In this document: piece by piece, positions 25,206 through 35,700 of the stretch
Position numbering within the stretch: the stretch's first letter is position 1
Layout: every line of letters begins with the position of its first letter
Origin: Planctomycetota bacterium
GTDB taxonomy: Bacteria; Planctomycetota; Uabimicrobiia; Uabimicrobiales; JABWCH01
Direction: 5' to 3'
Length of the DNA stretch: 41,200 nucleotides
Assembly (NCBI GenBank): GCA_017993505.1
Contig: JAGOMP010000023.1
Coordinates: forward strand, 1 to 41,200
Translations under genes and position numbers: made by a program
The notes under the pieces: generated by a model
Database searches by the model: none
Told to the model about the DNA's origin: nothing
The model's input: only the letters and a program-made list of their open reading frames with translations

Positions 25206-27089
25206 CTAGAATGGGAATTGAATATCTTGTATAAAATATTCTGGATTTAAAGTTTCGCCTGTGGCATTGATTAATAATTCTGACCAAGTCATAGTTTTCC
25301 CAGGACTAAAAATATAAGTTTTTAAATATTCACCCACTTTTTCTTGATTTAAAAATGTGACTTTTTGAATATCTTTTTCATTTAAAAGATTATTGGCCAT
25401 ATAATGCAATAACTGGGAAGCCATTAGTTCACCTAATAGATAATTGTGATAATATACTGGCACTGCTGCTAAGTGAATTTTTGCTGCCCAATCAGCTTTA
25501 TTTCTTCCTGGAATTCGTTGTAATAATTGATATTTTTCCACATAATCATACCAAAGTTTATTTAAATCTTGATCAGGATTTGCATACATATCTCGTTCAA
25601 AATGGAGCATAACTTCGCACCACATGCAGAAAATTAAAAGACGCATTTTTCGTTCAGTGCGCAATGTTTTTTCCCATTTTGCTACTTCTTCAGGAGCCAC
25701 TTCTAATGTTTGTTGTATCCAACTAGGATTTGTAGCTACACTTTCAAAAAGTTGAGCAATGGCTTCTGTTGTAAAAATATGAGCTTCCTCTCGCAAGAGC
25801 CAAGGGAGTTTACGATTGATATATAAAGAATAAGCTCCATGACCACATTCATGCAACAACGTTTCTAACCAAGAACGATTATTTTGTAAAGAAGTCATGG
25901 TGCGAACGTCACCTTCTTTGTTCATGTCAATGCAATAGGCATGTTGGTATTTTTTATCACGACCATATAAGTCTGAATTTTTTAACATATCACCTAAATC
26001 AAGCCCTAGACCTTTATAAAAATTATCTACAATCGTTCGAACATCTTTTTTAGAAATGTACTTGTCTAAATCAACATCTTCTAAATTTTGAACTTCTTGA
26101 AAAAATCTATCTTGATAATGGTAAGGCATCAATTCATCTACAGGAATGTTGTATTTTTCAGATAATTTTCCATCAATATAAGCTTTCATAGCTTTAAAAG
26201 AAGGAGCAGCTGCTTCGTACAGTTTTTCAAATATAGCAAGGATTTCTTCTGGTTTTTGTTCAGCAAAATATAAACTCATTTCATAATATGTATTGAATCC
26301 TAATTGTTTTGCTGCTTTGTTTCGTAATTTTACAAGTGCAATTACATCATCTTTCACCATTTCACCAATAGTTTTGGAAGATTCCCAAACTTCTTTTCTC
26401 TTTGCAATATCGGTTTCTGTTTTTAATATTTCTACAATAACATTGTCAGAAACTTCTTTACCATCTAATTTTGCTCTATATGTATTGAATTTCGATTCAA
26501 TCAATGTTTCTAATTCAACGATTTGTTTATTTAATTCTGGGTCAATTTGTTTACTTAGATAATTATTGTACAAAATATCAATTTGTCTGCGAATCAAAGG
26601 ATCTTTAATGTCAGACTCATGAATTTTTTTAACTTTTTCAAAGTCTTCTTTATTTAAATAAACTTCATCATACTTTAAATTGCTCTCTGCAGCTTTATTG
26701 TATAATTCTTCCTCACCTTTTGCTGTTGCTTCCCAATAATAATAAGCACTCTCATTATAAAGAGGAGCCACGATTTTTACATGTTCATCAATAAATTGTT
26801 GAGCAATTTTATCAGCATCTTGTACTACTTCTTGTACTACTTCTTCAACGTCTTGTACTACTTCTTGTACTACTTCTTCAACGTCTTGTACTACTTCTTG
26901 TACTACTTCTTCAGCGTCTTGTACTACTTCTTGTACTACTTCTTGAGAAACTTCTTCAGCATCTTGTACTATTTCTTGAGAAACTTTATCTGCGTCTTGC
27001 ATTATTTTCTCTTTCTCTGTGTCCATTTCTTGACTATTTACATTCAATACGCTAAAACAAAAAATCAAAATAATACATAAAATTTTCAT
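25206..27089 (-). CDS. Exported zinc metallopeptidase, M2 (peptidyl-dipeptidase A)-like
   Basis: 627 residues with a signal peptide (residues 1-19), so periplasmic or surface-exposed. Zinc site: HECGH at 413-417 and third ligand Glu442 in REEAHIFTTEAIAQLFE, which parallels HEMGH...REGANPGFHEAIGD of angiotensin-converting-enzyme-type M2 peptidases; an M3 assignment is the main alternative. The family removes C-terminal dipeptides or cuts short peptides. Between signal peptide and catalytic domain, residues 28-95 are an 11-residue repeat (EEVVQEVVQDV type) predicted as a hendecad coiled coil, possibly for oligomerisation or cell-wall spacing. It follows the Prc protease gene by 45 bases, so the pair may degrade envelope proteins stepwise. 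Confidence 0.85.
   Translation of the reverse strand: MKILCIILIFCFSVLNVNSQEMDTEKEKIMQDADKVSQEIVQDAEEVSQEVVQEVVQDAEEVVQEVVQDVEEVVQEVVQDVEEVVQEVVQDADKIAQQFIDEHVKIVAPLYNESAYYYWEATAKGEEELYNKAAESNLKYDEVYLNKEDFEKVKKIHESDIKDPLIRRQIDILYNNYLSKQIDPELNKQIVELETLIESKFNTYRAKLDGKEVSDNVIVEILKTETDIAKRKEVWESSKTIGEMVKDDVIALVKLRNKAAKQLGFNTYYEMSLYFAEQKPEEILAIFEKLYEAAAPSFKAMKAYIDGKLSEKYNIPVDELMPYHYQDRFFQEVQNLEDVDLDKYISKKDVRTIVDNFYKGLGLDLGDMLKNSDLYGRDKKYQHAYCIDMNKEGDVRTMTSLQNNRSWLETLLHECGHGAYSLYINRKLPWLLREEAHIFTTEAIAQLFESVATNPSWIQQTLEVAPEEVAKWEKTLRTERKMRLLIFCMWCEVMLHFERDMYANPDQDLNKLWYDYVEKYQLLQRIPGRNKADWAAKIHLAAVPVYYHNYLLGELMASQLLHYMANNLLNEKDIQKVTFLNQEKVGEYLKTYIFSPGKTMTWSELLINATGETLNPEYFIQDIQFPF
26805..27008 (-). 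repeat. 33-bp tandem repeats coding for the hendecad region
   Basis: About six 33-bp units, nearly identical at 26818-26850, 26851-26883, 26884-26916 and 26917-26949 and more diverged at both edges. Each contains TCTTGTACTACTTC twice or in variant form. The length is three times eleven, matching the 11-residue coiled-coil period. Confidence 0.9.
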
Positions 27090-27108
27090 AAAAACTCCTT
27101 TTTTCTAC

Positions 27109-27134
27109 TTTTTGGCAAAGTATTTGCCAAAAAA
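27109..27134 (-). terminator. Intercistronic hairpin between prc and the metallopeptidase gene
   Basis: An 11-bp perfect stem (TTTTTGGCAAA / TTTGCCAAAAA) with a 3-base loop begins directly at the prc stop codon. No T-run beyond the stem, so it may be a weak terminator or a stabiliser of the upstream message rather than a full stop. Confidence 0.5.
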
Positions 27135-29351
27135 TTATGGATTTTTATTTTGAACACTCAATGTTTTTTCTACTAAATCATGCAAAATATTTAACGCTTC
27201 TTGTAGAAAAATTTTACATTGTTCTTTATCGTTCTTATCGTCTGTATCCAACTCATCGATTTCATCTACAAAAAAATATTTCTTTTGAAAATCAGTAAGC
27301 CTTTTCAAAATTTTTTCATCTTCTCGACTACTTTGCAATCGTTCATCATAATTTAAGGAACGAATCGTTTCTTGTTTTCGTTTTTCCCACCATTGAAATA
27401 GTTCCATAGCTTCTTTCAGTGCTTCATTTTGAGCAATGCGATCTTTATGAGACTTTTTAATCGCAGGAATATATTGCTGTATTGGAGTCAATTGCGGAGC
27501 GTGTACAGTAACAGGTTTAATTTCATCCCATTTCATAGCAAAATCTTGTGCACCTTCCTTATACTTCGATTCATCCATTACAGAAGGATAATGAATATCA
27601 GGAATTACGCCTTTTTTTTGAGTAGATCCACCATTTACACGATAATATTTGGCAGTAGTGACTTTTAATGCACCTAATTGATATTCACTTTGATGATTTA
27701 CTACATTATCTAAATGTATCAAACTTTGCACAGTCCCTTTTCCATACGTATCATGACCAACAACAATGGCACGTCCATAATCTTGCATAGCAGCTGCAAA
27801 AATTTCAGAAGAAGACGCACTCAAAGTGTCTACCATCACTACTAAAGGAAGATCAAAACAAAAACCACCATCCTTATCATTTCGTACCATAGTAGAATCA
27901 TATTGACGTATTTGCACCACAGGACCATCAGGAATAAAAAGACCTGTTAAATCAATGGCTTCTTCTAAACTTCCTCCTGGATTTTTACGTAAATCAATCA
28001 CTAAGCCAGAAATTTTATCTTCTTTCATCATTTTATTAATAATGTTTCGTACATCTTCTACAGAACTTTTCGCATTTTTATCATGATTTCGTATACCATC
28101 AAAATCACGATAAAAAGAAGGTATAGAAATCACTCCATATTTTTTATCTGTATCTTTATAGGAATGCACTTTTCCTTTTGCTTCAGAATCTACAAGTTTA
28201 ATTTCATTGCGTTCAATCGTAATGTTCGAAGGAGTTCCACCATGTAAATTTTTCTGAACACGCAAAATTACTTTTGTCCCTTTAGGACCTCGTATTTTAC
28301 GTACTACCTTTTTTACAGGCAATCCAACAACATCTTCAAAGGGTTCGCCTTCTTGTGCAACTGCAATAATATAGTCGCCTACTTTTAAACTTCCTTCTTT
28401 TTCTGCAGGACCACCAGGAACAATAGATACAATCTTTGTATATCCATCTTCATTTGTTAAAACTGCCCCAATTCCTTGTAAAGAAAGATAAAGAGAAATC
28501 GTAAAATCTTGAATTGTTCTCCAATTCATATAAGAACTATGAGGATCAAACGCTGAAGTAAAACAACTTAAAAAGATTTCTAAAACATCATAGTTGTCAT
28601 ACTCTTGTAGTAACTTATAAAATTGTTCATATCGTTTAAGAACTAATGCTTTAATCTCTTTCAATTCATCTTTATCTTCAGATTCTACAACTTTTTTATT
28701 TTCTATTTCTTCTGAAGGTGTCTGTTTTATAATTTCTTTATTTTTTATTTCTTCTGAAGGTATTTGTTTTATGACATCTTTGTTTTCCATTTCTTCTGAA
28801 GTTGTCTGTTCGTTATTTTGTTCTTCTTCTAAAACTTGATTCACCATATGTTGCAAAACTTGATTTTTAATATCTTTTCGACAAAGATCATACCATTCCT
28901 CTTTTGTTTTGGACCAAGGTGCATTTTTTCTGTCTAAATTAATATATTCTTTTTTAGAAAAATCAAAAGGTTCGTTCAAAATTTTTTTAATATGCTGAAT
29001 CTGTTCCTGTATTCTTTCCATGTATCGATTGAAGATAACAAATGCAATTTTTACTTTTCCTTGTGGTATAAAATCATCTAAAGAATTTCTATATTTTTCA
29101 AATTCTTGAATATCTTTTTCTAAAAAAACATAACGATTACTATCCCAATACTTAATATAGGCATCTAATACACGACTGGATAATTCATCATCAATATTAC
29201 GTTGGTCAAAATGACATTGTTTCATTACCTCACTAACAACTTGTGCAATAAAACTGTCTTCTTGATTATGATCGAGTTGTAAAGATTCCTTTTGTGCATG
29301 ACTACAACATACTAAAAGAAACAATGCACATAATAGTATATATCTATACAT
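27135..29351 (-). CDS. prc: Carboxy-terminal processing protease, Prc/Tsp type (S41)
   Basis: Envelope serine protease that cuts proteins at their C-terminal tails. 738 residues from the ATG at 29351, chosen because AAAGGT precedes it and the signal sequence (YRYILLCALFLLVCC) starts there; the ATG at 29387 has no clear ribosome site. Domains: N-terminal helical region, PDZ (about 285-370, IGAVLTNEDGYTKIVSIVPG), and S41 core with DLRKNPGGSL, SASSSE (catalytic Ser513), Asp524 in AMQD and Lys538 in GKGTVQ, spaced as in E. coli Prc (Ser430, Asp441, Lys455). An acidic insert (about 176-228) contains three 14-residue repeats starting SEEM/SEEI. The LLVCC end of the signal could be a lipobox variant. 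Confidence 0.93.
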   Translation of the reverse strand: MYRYILLCALFLLVCCSHAQKESLQLDHNQEDSFIAQVVSEVMKQCHFDQRNIDDELSSRVLDAYIKYWDSNRYVFLEKDIQEFEKYRNSLDDFIPQGKVKIAFVIFNRYMERIQEQIQHIKKILNEPFDFSKKEYINLDRKNAPWSKTKEEWYDLCRKDIKNQVLQHMVNQVLEEEQNNEQTTSEEMENKDVIKQIPSEEIKNKEIIKQTPSEEIENKKVVESEDKDELKEIKALVLKRYEQFYKLLQEYDNYDVLEIFLSCFTSAFDPHSSYMNWRTIQDFTISLYLSLQGIGAVLTNEDGYTKIVSIVPGGPAEKEGSLKVGDYIIAVAQEGEPFEDVVGLPVKKVVRKIRGPKGTKVILRVQKNLHGGTPSNITIERNEIKLVDSEAKGKVHSYKDTDKKYGVISIPSFYRDFDGIRNHDKNAKSSVEDVRNIINKMMKEDKISGLVIDLRKNPGGSLEEAIDLTGLFIPDGPVVQIRQYDSTMVRNDKDGGFCFDLPLVVMVDTLSASSSEIFAAAMQDYGRAIVVGHDTYGKGTVQSLIHLDNVVNHQSEYQLGALKVTTAKYYRVNGGSTQKKGVIPDIHYPSVMDESKYKEGAQDFAMKWDEIKPVTVHAPQLTPIQQYIPAIKKSHKDRIAQNEALKEAMELFQWWEKRKQETIRSLNYDERLQSSREDEKILKRLTDFQKKYFFVDEIDELDTDDKNDKEQCKIFLQEALNILHDLVEKTLSVQNKNP
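28674..28799 (-). repeat. 42-bp tandem repeats in prc
   Basis: Three in-frame units encoding SEEMENKDVIKQIP, SEEIKNKEIIKQTP and SEEIENKKVVESED. They lie in the linker before the PDZ domain, outside the conserved core. Confidence 0.8.
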
Positions 29352-29406
29352 TTTTTGTTTTACCTTTATTTTGAGATTACTTTCCATTTAAGCACCAATT
29401 AAGATT

Positions 29407-29434
29407 ATTGTATGATCTATATAAGGAAAGTCAA
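29407..29434 (-). promoter_or_regulatory. Sigma70-type promoter of prc and the metallopeptidase
   Basis: On the minus strand TTGACT (29434-29429), a 16-base spacer and TACAAT (29412-29407). Transcription would start near 29400, leaving a leader of about 50 bases before the chosen prc start at 29351. Confidence 0.6.
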
Positions 29435-29491
29435 TAAAAAAACTACTATGACAAAGTAACATAAGACAATACAACCTTGCTTTCTATTATT

Positions 29492-31864
29492 CTATTTCCC
29501 TTTTAAATATACGTTTTTCACAAAATTTTCTGTACGTTCATTAGAAAGAGACCAGCCAGAATGTTTACACTTGACACAAGATACTTTTTTCATACCTTGG
29601 CATTGTTTACACATTCCTATATTACCTTTTTCTCCACAAACAGTACATTTTTTTTCATCACGTGCAAATAAACTTGTATAACCTTTTCCATCACAATCTT
29701 TGCATGGAATATTTTTACGAACTTTTTGATTTCGAATAGTTGTTAAAAAAGAAACTGTTTTTTTCCCTTTACAACGTGTGCATAATCTTCTTTTTGTTTC
29801 TTTTTTTTCCCCATATATTTTTCCTTTACCTTCACACATAAAACAATCTATTTCACCTTTGCCATGACAAGCTATACAGTCGACAATCAATTTTCCTTGA
29901 CAAATTTCACATAATTGTAATTGTAAAAACGTGTTAGGAAGTTGTTGTGTAAAATTAGATGGGAAAAGAAAAAATAAAACAGGATGAATACTTCCTATCA
30001 ATTCACGTTGTCGATATAAAGATACTGGAAATTTTTTATCAAAATGATGGCACATATCAGTTACTTTGACATAATCATGATCAACGAATGCCATTAACAT
30101 CTTTTTATAATACTCTTCTTGAAGACGATATGATTCTTCTAAAACTCTTTCATTTTTTCGTTTCTCAATGTCACTCTTTTTAATGGTAATTCTTCCCTTA
30201 ATCTTTGTATTTAAAAGTGAAATTGTCAAATCTGTTTTTGTTTCAGACTTTCTCCACCCAAGAAGTTTCCTCCCATCCTTCATAGTGAGATAAATTTTTG
30301 TAGTATAAGGTAATGTTTTTTTGGGCAACGTTAAAGAACACCAACTTTGAAAATACTCAAATGCAGTAGCATAAAAAATATTGTGAAATTTATCTTGAAA
30401 AGATTGTTGCACATGTTCCATCATATTTTTTTGCTTTTGCAAATTCCACTTTTCTTTTGAAAAAGGTTCTAAAATAGAAATTAATTTTTGACGCCAACGA
30501 GGCGTACTCTCTACAAGTTGAATCCAATCTAATAAATTATCACTTTTTTTAATCTTTTTTGTTATCTCAAAATTTTCAAATGCAGAAATAACAGGTGACT
30601 CTTGACAATTTTTCTCTACAATAGTTAAATGAGACACAATTTTTTTCAAACTTATATGCAATGTAAGAGCTTTTTCTGCAACTTCCTGCATGGTAAAAGG
30701 CACATTATTTTCTATTGTTGAAAGTTGATTTGCCATAACACTATATTCATTTTCTAATTCTTCATATTCATTCTTTGCATTATAAAATAATACAGCATAG
30801 TCAGGATAACAATCTAACAATTCATATTGATTTTGTAATTCTTGAACTTTTTGAATAACATTTTTTACAAAAGAGTTATGACTTTGATAATATTGTTGAA
30901 AATGAGAAATACTATCATCCAAAGAAACAATATCATCTTTGTTGATATCCTCTTCTTCTGATGACTCTTCTTCTAAAGAAGTTTCTCCTACAGAAGTTTC
31001 TTCTAATGAAGCTTCTTCTGACGAGGCTTCTTCGGATGAGGTTTCTATGCTTATGATATGCATTTCTTCTTTTTCCTCTGTATTTTGCTCTACCCAAGGT
31101 ATATGATTTGTTTCTAAATTATAGGACACTTTTTTAGGATTTTTATGTAAATTTTTTTTTGGGACAGGACTAACTACAATATAAAACAAAAATACAACAA
31201 AAAAAAGAAACGGAATAAAAAAAATAGGCTTTTGAAAAAGAAATAAAATATTTTCTTGTATTTGTAAAAAATTACTTGGCAAGTTAGGGGATTGTAGCAA
31301 AGATAAATTTTCTTCATATTGTACTATTTCATGCGATTTTGGAACGATTGGTTGATGAAATTCCAAATCAATAGAGGTAGGCAATATGCGATCATCCCAA
31401 AGATTTAGAACAGACTGGCATTCACCAAAAATTAATTCTTCCTCAGACTCCACAGACATATTTTTGATGGTAATAGGTTGTATACTTTCATTTTTTGTTG
31501 TAATTTCATCTTCAAATTGCAAAGGCACATTTGTGTCTGTTTCAAATTGTAAAGGTATTTTTACTTCTTTTTCAAATTGCAAAGGCTCATTTATTTCTGT
31601 TTGGAAACTACTTTCAGAAGATGAAAAATCCAGAATAAATTTAGGGATAAAAAGTTTTCTACTACAATCATTACAAATAGCCTCGCGATCTGCATATTTA
31701 TAAGAAATGGAAAAAAGTTTACCACAATCACATTGTATTTGGATTATATCTTCTTCTTTAAACAATATCATCATTTGACAACGAGGACATACAACATTAG
31801 CATAAGGTGCCTTTACTTCCATTACTTGAGAACAACCAGGACAAAATATTCTGACACTATCCAT
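29492..31864 (-). CDS. Membrane protein with N-terminal zinc ribbons and C-terminal DnaJ-type zinc fingers (no kinase)
   Basis: 790 residues. Two N-terminal zinc ribbons use Cys8/11 with 26/29 and Cys45/47 with 64/67, the same spacing as in the kinase protein at 32769-36026 counted from its upstream ATG, and end in the shared FIPKF/L. Then come PLQFE repeats (94-123), a single membrane helix (206-233), an acidic Ser/Glu-rich stretch, coiled-coil regions, a DGRKLLGW...ITIKKSDI segment like small beta-barrel (SHD1-like) domains, the shared motif PVLFFLFP, and eight CxxC motifs (652-766) of the DnaJ CxxCxGxG kind. There is no J domain, so it is not a DnaJ chaperone. GAGGATAGG supports the start. 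Role unknown; a scaffold or protein-binding membrane protein is inferred. Confidence 0.85.
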   Translation of the reverse strand: MDSVRIFCPGCSQVMEVKAPYANVVCPRCQMMILFKEEDIIQIQCDCGKLFSISYKYADREAICNDCSRKLFIPKFILDFSSSESSFQTEINEPLQFEKEVKIPLQFETDTNVPLQFEDEITTKNESIQPITIKNMSVESEEELIFGECQSVLNLWDDRILPTSIDLEFHQPIVPKSHEIVQYEENLSLLQSPNLPSNFLQIQENILFLFQKPIFFIPFLFFVVFLFYIVVSPVPKKNLHKNPKKVSYNLETNHIPWVEQNTEEKEEMHIISIETSSEEASSEEASLEETSVGETSLEEESSEEEDINKDDIVSLDDSISHFQQYYQSHNSFVKNVIQKVQELQNQYELLDCYPDYAVLFYNAKNEYEELENEYSVMANQLSTIENNVPFTMQEVAEKALTLHISLKKIVSHLTIVEKNCQESPVISAFENFEITKKIKKSDNLLDWIQLVESTPRWRQKLISILEPFSKEKWNLQKQKNMMEHVQQSFQDKFHNIFYATAFEYFQSWCSLTLPKKTLPYTTKIYLTMKDGRKLLGWRKSETKTDLTISLLNTKIKGRITIKKSDIEKRKNERVLEESYRLQEEYYKKMLMAFVDHDYVKVTDMCHHFDKKFPVSLYRQRELIGSIHPVLFFLFPSNFTQQLPNTFLQLQLCEICQGKLIVDCIACHGKGEIDCFMCEGKGKIYGEKKETKRRLCTRCKGKKTVSFLTTIRNQKVRKNIPCKDCDGKGYTSLFARDEKKCTVCGEKGNIGMCKQCQGMKKVSCVKCKHSGWSLSNERTENFVKNVYLKGK
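31496..31585 (-). repeat. 30-bp tandem repeats coding PLQFE units
   Basis: Three 10-residue units (PLQFEKEVKI, PLQFETDTNV, PLQFEDEITT) in the linker before the membrane helix of the 29492-31864 protein. The TTCAAATTGCAAAGG core recurs at DNA level. Confidence 0.8.
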
Positions 31865-31958
31865 AACCTATCCTCAAAACTAAAATATAAAATTAAAATA
31901 TAAGGGAAAATATATCACAAATAATTTTTTCCTTTTCCTCAAAGCATACTAAGAAAGG

Positions 31959-32732
31959 CTATTCTATTAAATAATTCATAGAATCTATAGAAGAATATCC
32001 TAATTGTTTTTGCAATGTTTGAATATCCATTCCTTTTTGGAGAGAATGGAAAGCAAAACTACGACGAAGATATTCAGGAGTCAAACTAGAATCCACTTTT
32101 TTCAATACTCTCCATATTTGTTCTCTAGAAAGCCTAGTACCTCGATTCGATAAAAACACAAGAGTAGTTTCTTTGTCTGGTTTACAAAAAAAATTTCTCC
32201 CTTTTTGCACATAATCTATAATACACTTCCAACCTGCGTCTTCTATTTTTACAATTCGTGTATCAATCCGAATACTTTGGTCTTCTAGTAGCACATCTTC
32301 TAGCGTGATTCCTAAAATTTCCCCTATCTTAGCACCGCCAAAATACAACATAGAAAAAATAGCTTGATTCCTCCATCCCATAGGAGTATTAGGGAATCCC
32401 TCATGGAAAATATATTGCAATTTTTCCAAAGAAAGATACGTTTTCGCTGGAACTGGATGTTTCGGAAGAAGAATTTTTGGCACAGGATTATGATCTATTA
32501 CATGATTGTATTCTAAAAAAAGACAAAAACGACGCAATATCGATAATTTATGAGATAAAACATGCGAACGAATATTCTTTTTTAATTCATTTTGCACAAA
32601 ATCTTGAATACAACTCGGCGAAATTTCATCTACATTCACGCTTTTAAAATAAGAATTTAAAACATTTGCATATGTTTTACGAGTTTTTGTATTGGCGAAC
32701 GTTTGTACAAACGGTTCTATCCATGTACGCAT
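31959..32732 (-). CDS. Degenerate tyrosine recombinase (XerC/D-like)
   Basis: 257 residues with the phage-integrase architecture: N-terminal SAM-like helical domain (about 1-85) and catalytic domain (100-257) recognised by RNQAIFSMLYFGGAKIGEILG, FLSNRGTRLSREQIWRVLKK and LRRSFAFHSLQKGMDIQTLQKQLGYSS. Key positions are altered against the family consensus as known to me: the first catalytic Arg is Lys135, the box II His is Glu220 (Arg223 remains), the LGH His is Tyr246, and the candidate nucleophile Tyr254 is one residue closer than in XerD, three residues from the protein end. Normal strand exchange is doubtful; DNA binding may persist. It sits 36 bases after the kinase gene and 94 before its paralogue, with no att-like repeats seen. 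Confidence 0.85.
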   Translation of the reverse strand: MRTWIEPFVQTFANTKTRKTYANVLNSYFKSVNVDEISPSCIQDFVQNELKKNIRSHVLSHKLSILRRFCLFLEYNHVIDHNPVPKILLPKHPVPAKTYLSLEKLQYIFHEGFPNTPMGWRNQAIFSMLYFGGAKIGEILGITLEDVLLEDQSIRIDTRIVKIEDAGWKCIIDYVQKGRNFFCKPDKETTLVFLSNRGTRLSREQIWRVLKKVDSSLTPEYLRRSFAFHSLQKGMDIQTLQKQLGYSSIDSMNYLIE

Positions 32733-32768
32733 ATTGTTTACCTTAATAAATATTTTTCTTTATTTTTT

Positions 32769-35700
32769 TTAAGGAGAAGTTAAATAGTTAATTAACTGTT
32801 TCAACATTGTAGAATCTTTGAAATCTAAGCCTGTGTTCTTACATTTGTTACAAACAATAACTCCTGTACTATTACATTTAGGACAACCTTTTTGTTTTAT
32901 ATATCCTATTCCCGAACATTTTTTACAATTTTTTTGACTTTCTGTAATTTGCCCTGTTTTATTGCAACAATAACAATCTATATTTATGTTTAATAATTCT
33001 TTCTTTTTAAATTTTACCTCTTTTTTAAGATTGATTTGTTTGCTTCCTTTACAACGAATGCAAGTCACATATTTCCCCGACGCATGTTCCTTGCATTTAC
33101 ATTTATAAGATGTAAAATTTTTGATCTGTGTTCCCTTACAATCTGGGCATATTTGAATGCCAACACCATCACAAACAGTACAATTAGGGAATTTAAGATA
33201 TGTAAAAATATCTGGACATACCCAAAAGAATAAAGCAGGATTTTTTTCAAAAATAATAGTTTTTTGCCTTTCCTTATTCAAATAACTTATTTTTTGACAT
33301 TCTTGCATCATAGAAATATATTCTTGATTATTGCAAAAGGTAATCAAATTTTTAAATATGTTTTCAGGGATACCTTTATCTTTCTCATTACTCTGTCTTT
33401 TATTGCTCACTTCTTCTGGTTTTTGCCATTCTTCTAGGAGCAAAATTGTAATTTCATAAAAAATTGCCTCACGATTTTCATTTTTTTCTTTTTTGACCTT
33501 GTCTATCAATTTTTTCAAAATAAAATCTGCATCTTTTTTCTTAGGATCATCCTCTATTTTCTTAGGATTATCCTCTTTTTCTTTAGAATCATTATCTATT
33601 TTCTTAGAATTCTCTATTTTCTTAGTATCATTATCTATTTCTTGAACATCATTATCTTTATTATCATTATCTTTATTATCATTATCTTTATTATCTTTTT
33701 CTTGAAGGATTTTTACATAATTTTCGTATCTCTTTCTCAAAAAATTATGACGCAATATAAAACACCACCATTCCAAAGAAAAATCTTTGTTAAGATTTTT
33801 CTTATTTTCTATTTCTTTAAATTTTTTAAAAAAATATTTGCCAACCAAGTTTTTTCTTATATCTGTTAATTCGTCGTCAATATCTTTGAGCGTTTTCTCA
33901 AATTTTTTTGTTTGATCCCAGAGTTCCAGAGCATCCTTATGAGAGGAATCCTTTATATAAATATTTGCTTGAATTCTACACGTTTCTATATTTGTTCTGC
34001 AATCTTCATTTTTTTTGCATATATTTTGAAATTTCTTCTCAAGATTTGGATGTTGCATATGCCACTCATATTTATATTTCCATAAATCGATTTCACTGAT
34101 TTTCTCCTGAATTTTCTTATTGAATTTTTGTTGTTTTTTTCTCCAAAAAGACCGAAACTCTATGTCCACATCCTTTGGTAAAGTTGTATTTTTTTCTACT
34201 AAACTCTCTTTATTATTTTTTTCTACTGAACTCTCTTTATTATCAAAATTATTATAAAAATGTCCTAAATTCTTTTCAATGGGAAAAAAGAAAAACAAAC
34301 TACCAATTAAAACAATTATAAAAAAAAACACCCACAAAAAAACATTTTTATAAGAAGATTTTTTATTAACAGGTGTTTGTTGTTTATAATTTTGTTGCGT
34401 TGTACTCATACTTTGTGGAGACCCACTTATAATCTGATTACATTTTTGTTGTACAACATTTTGATTCGCAACATCTTTTTTATCATGCGTCTTTGCTTTT
34501 TGTTGTACAACATTTTGATTCGCAACATCTTTTTTATCATGCGTCTTTGCTTTTTGTGGCACGACTCGTTTTTTCCATACTTTATTTATAATATTTAAGG
34601 AATTTGCCTTTTGCTTTTTAGGAACTGCAGGTGGGATAGATACTTTTCTATAAGATATTTTTCTCGAAGCTGCTTTTCTAGAAACTGTTGTTCTAGAAAC
34701 TGCTTTTCGAGGTAACGATGGCTTAGATATATGAGTTTTTTCAATATCTGAAGGTAATGGTGATTCTTCAGGTAATGGTGGTTCTTCAGGTGTATTCCAC
34801 AATTCTTCCACTTCTGCAGCAATAACACCTTCCAATGTATAAGCAACAGATAATTCTTTCAAATTATCTACAAAAAAATTTTTTAAATCTTTTTGTAAAG
34901 CTCGTGCAGTCTTATATCGTTTTTCTAAATCTTTTTCTAGTGTTTTTAATGTAATTTGTTCTAATGCACATGGTATTTTATCATTAAAGGAAGAAGGTTT
35001 TTGTATAGTATCTTTAATCATACTAAAAAAAATAGCAGCAGTAGTATTTCCAGTATAAGGAGGTTGGTTTGTCAACACATGATATAGTACAGCACCTAAA
35101 CTATATATATCTGATTGGGGAGAAACGCTTTCATCGTTTGCCTGCTCATATGACATATATTGAATGGTGCCTAAAATATTCCCAGCTTGTGTTAATTCTA
35201 CTTTATTATCCTGCTTTTTCGCAATTCCAAAATCCATTAAGATAGGTTTACCTTGTCCTGTAACAAGAATATTAGAAGGTTTAATATCTCTATGAATAAT
35301 CTTTCTAGAATGTATATAATGTAAAGCATCTGTCAATTGATAAAAAAGCGAAGCATATAATTTCCAATTATCTTTCACATGGGGCTTCTGTACATACTCT
35401 AACAAAGAAACACCATCAATATATTCCATAGCAATATAAGGTGCATTATGATACTCTCCCATACTATACACATGAATAATATTGGGATGTTTCAAATTAA
35501 GGCAAATCTTCCCCTCTAATAAAAAACGTTGTGTAATAATTTTTGCTTCATCTGTATTTTCTTGTGGATTCAACAACTTCACAGCTACAATTTTATTATT
35601 CTTAACATTTTTTGCTTTATAGACACTCCCCATGCCACCTTGACCAAGCTTTTCAAACAATTCATAATTATCAACACGAAAAGAATATTTATTATTGATA

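Noticed and set aside
26781..27080. Plus-strand ORF of about 99 residues
   Set aside because: It is the antisense shadow of the hendecad repeats and has a Tyr/Phe-only composition produced by repeat DNA.
29492..31864. DnaJ chaperone
   Set aside because: DnaJ-type CxxC fingers are present but no J domain or HPD motif.
31959..32732. Integrase of an active mobile element
   Set aside because: Catalytic residues are altered and no flanking direct repeats, tRNA target or cargo boundary is visible.
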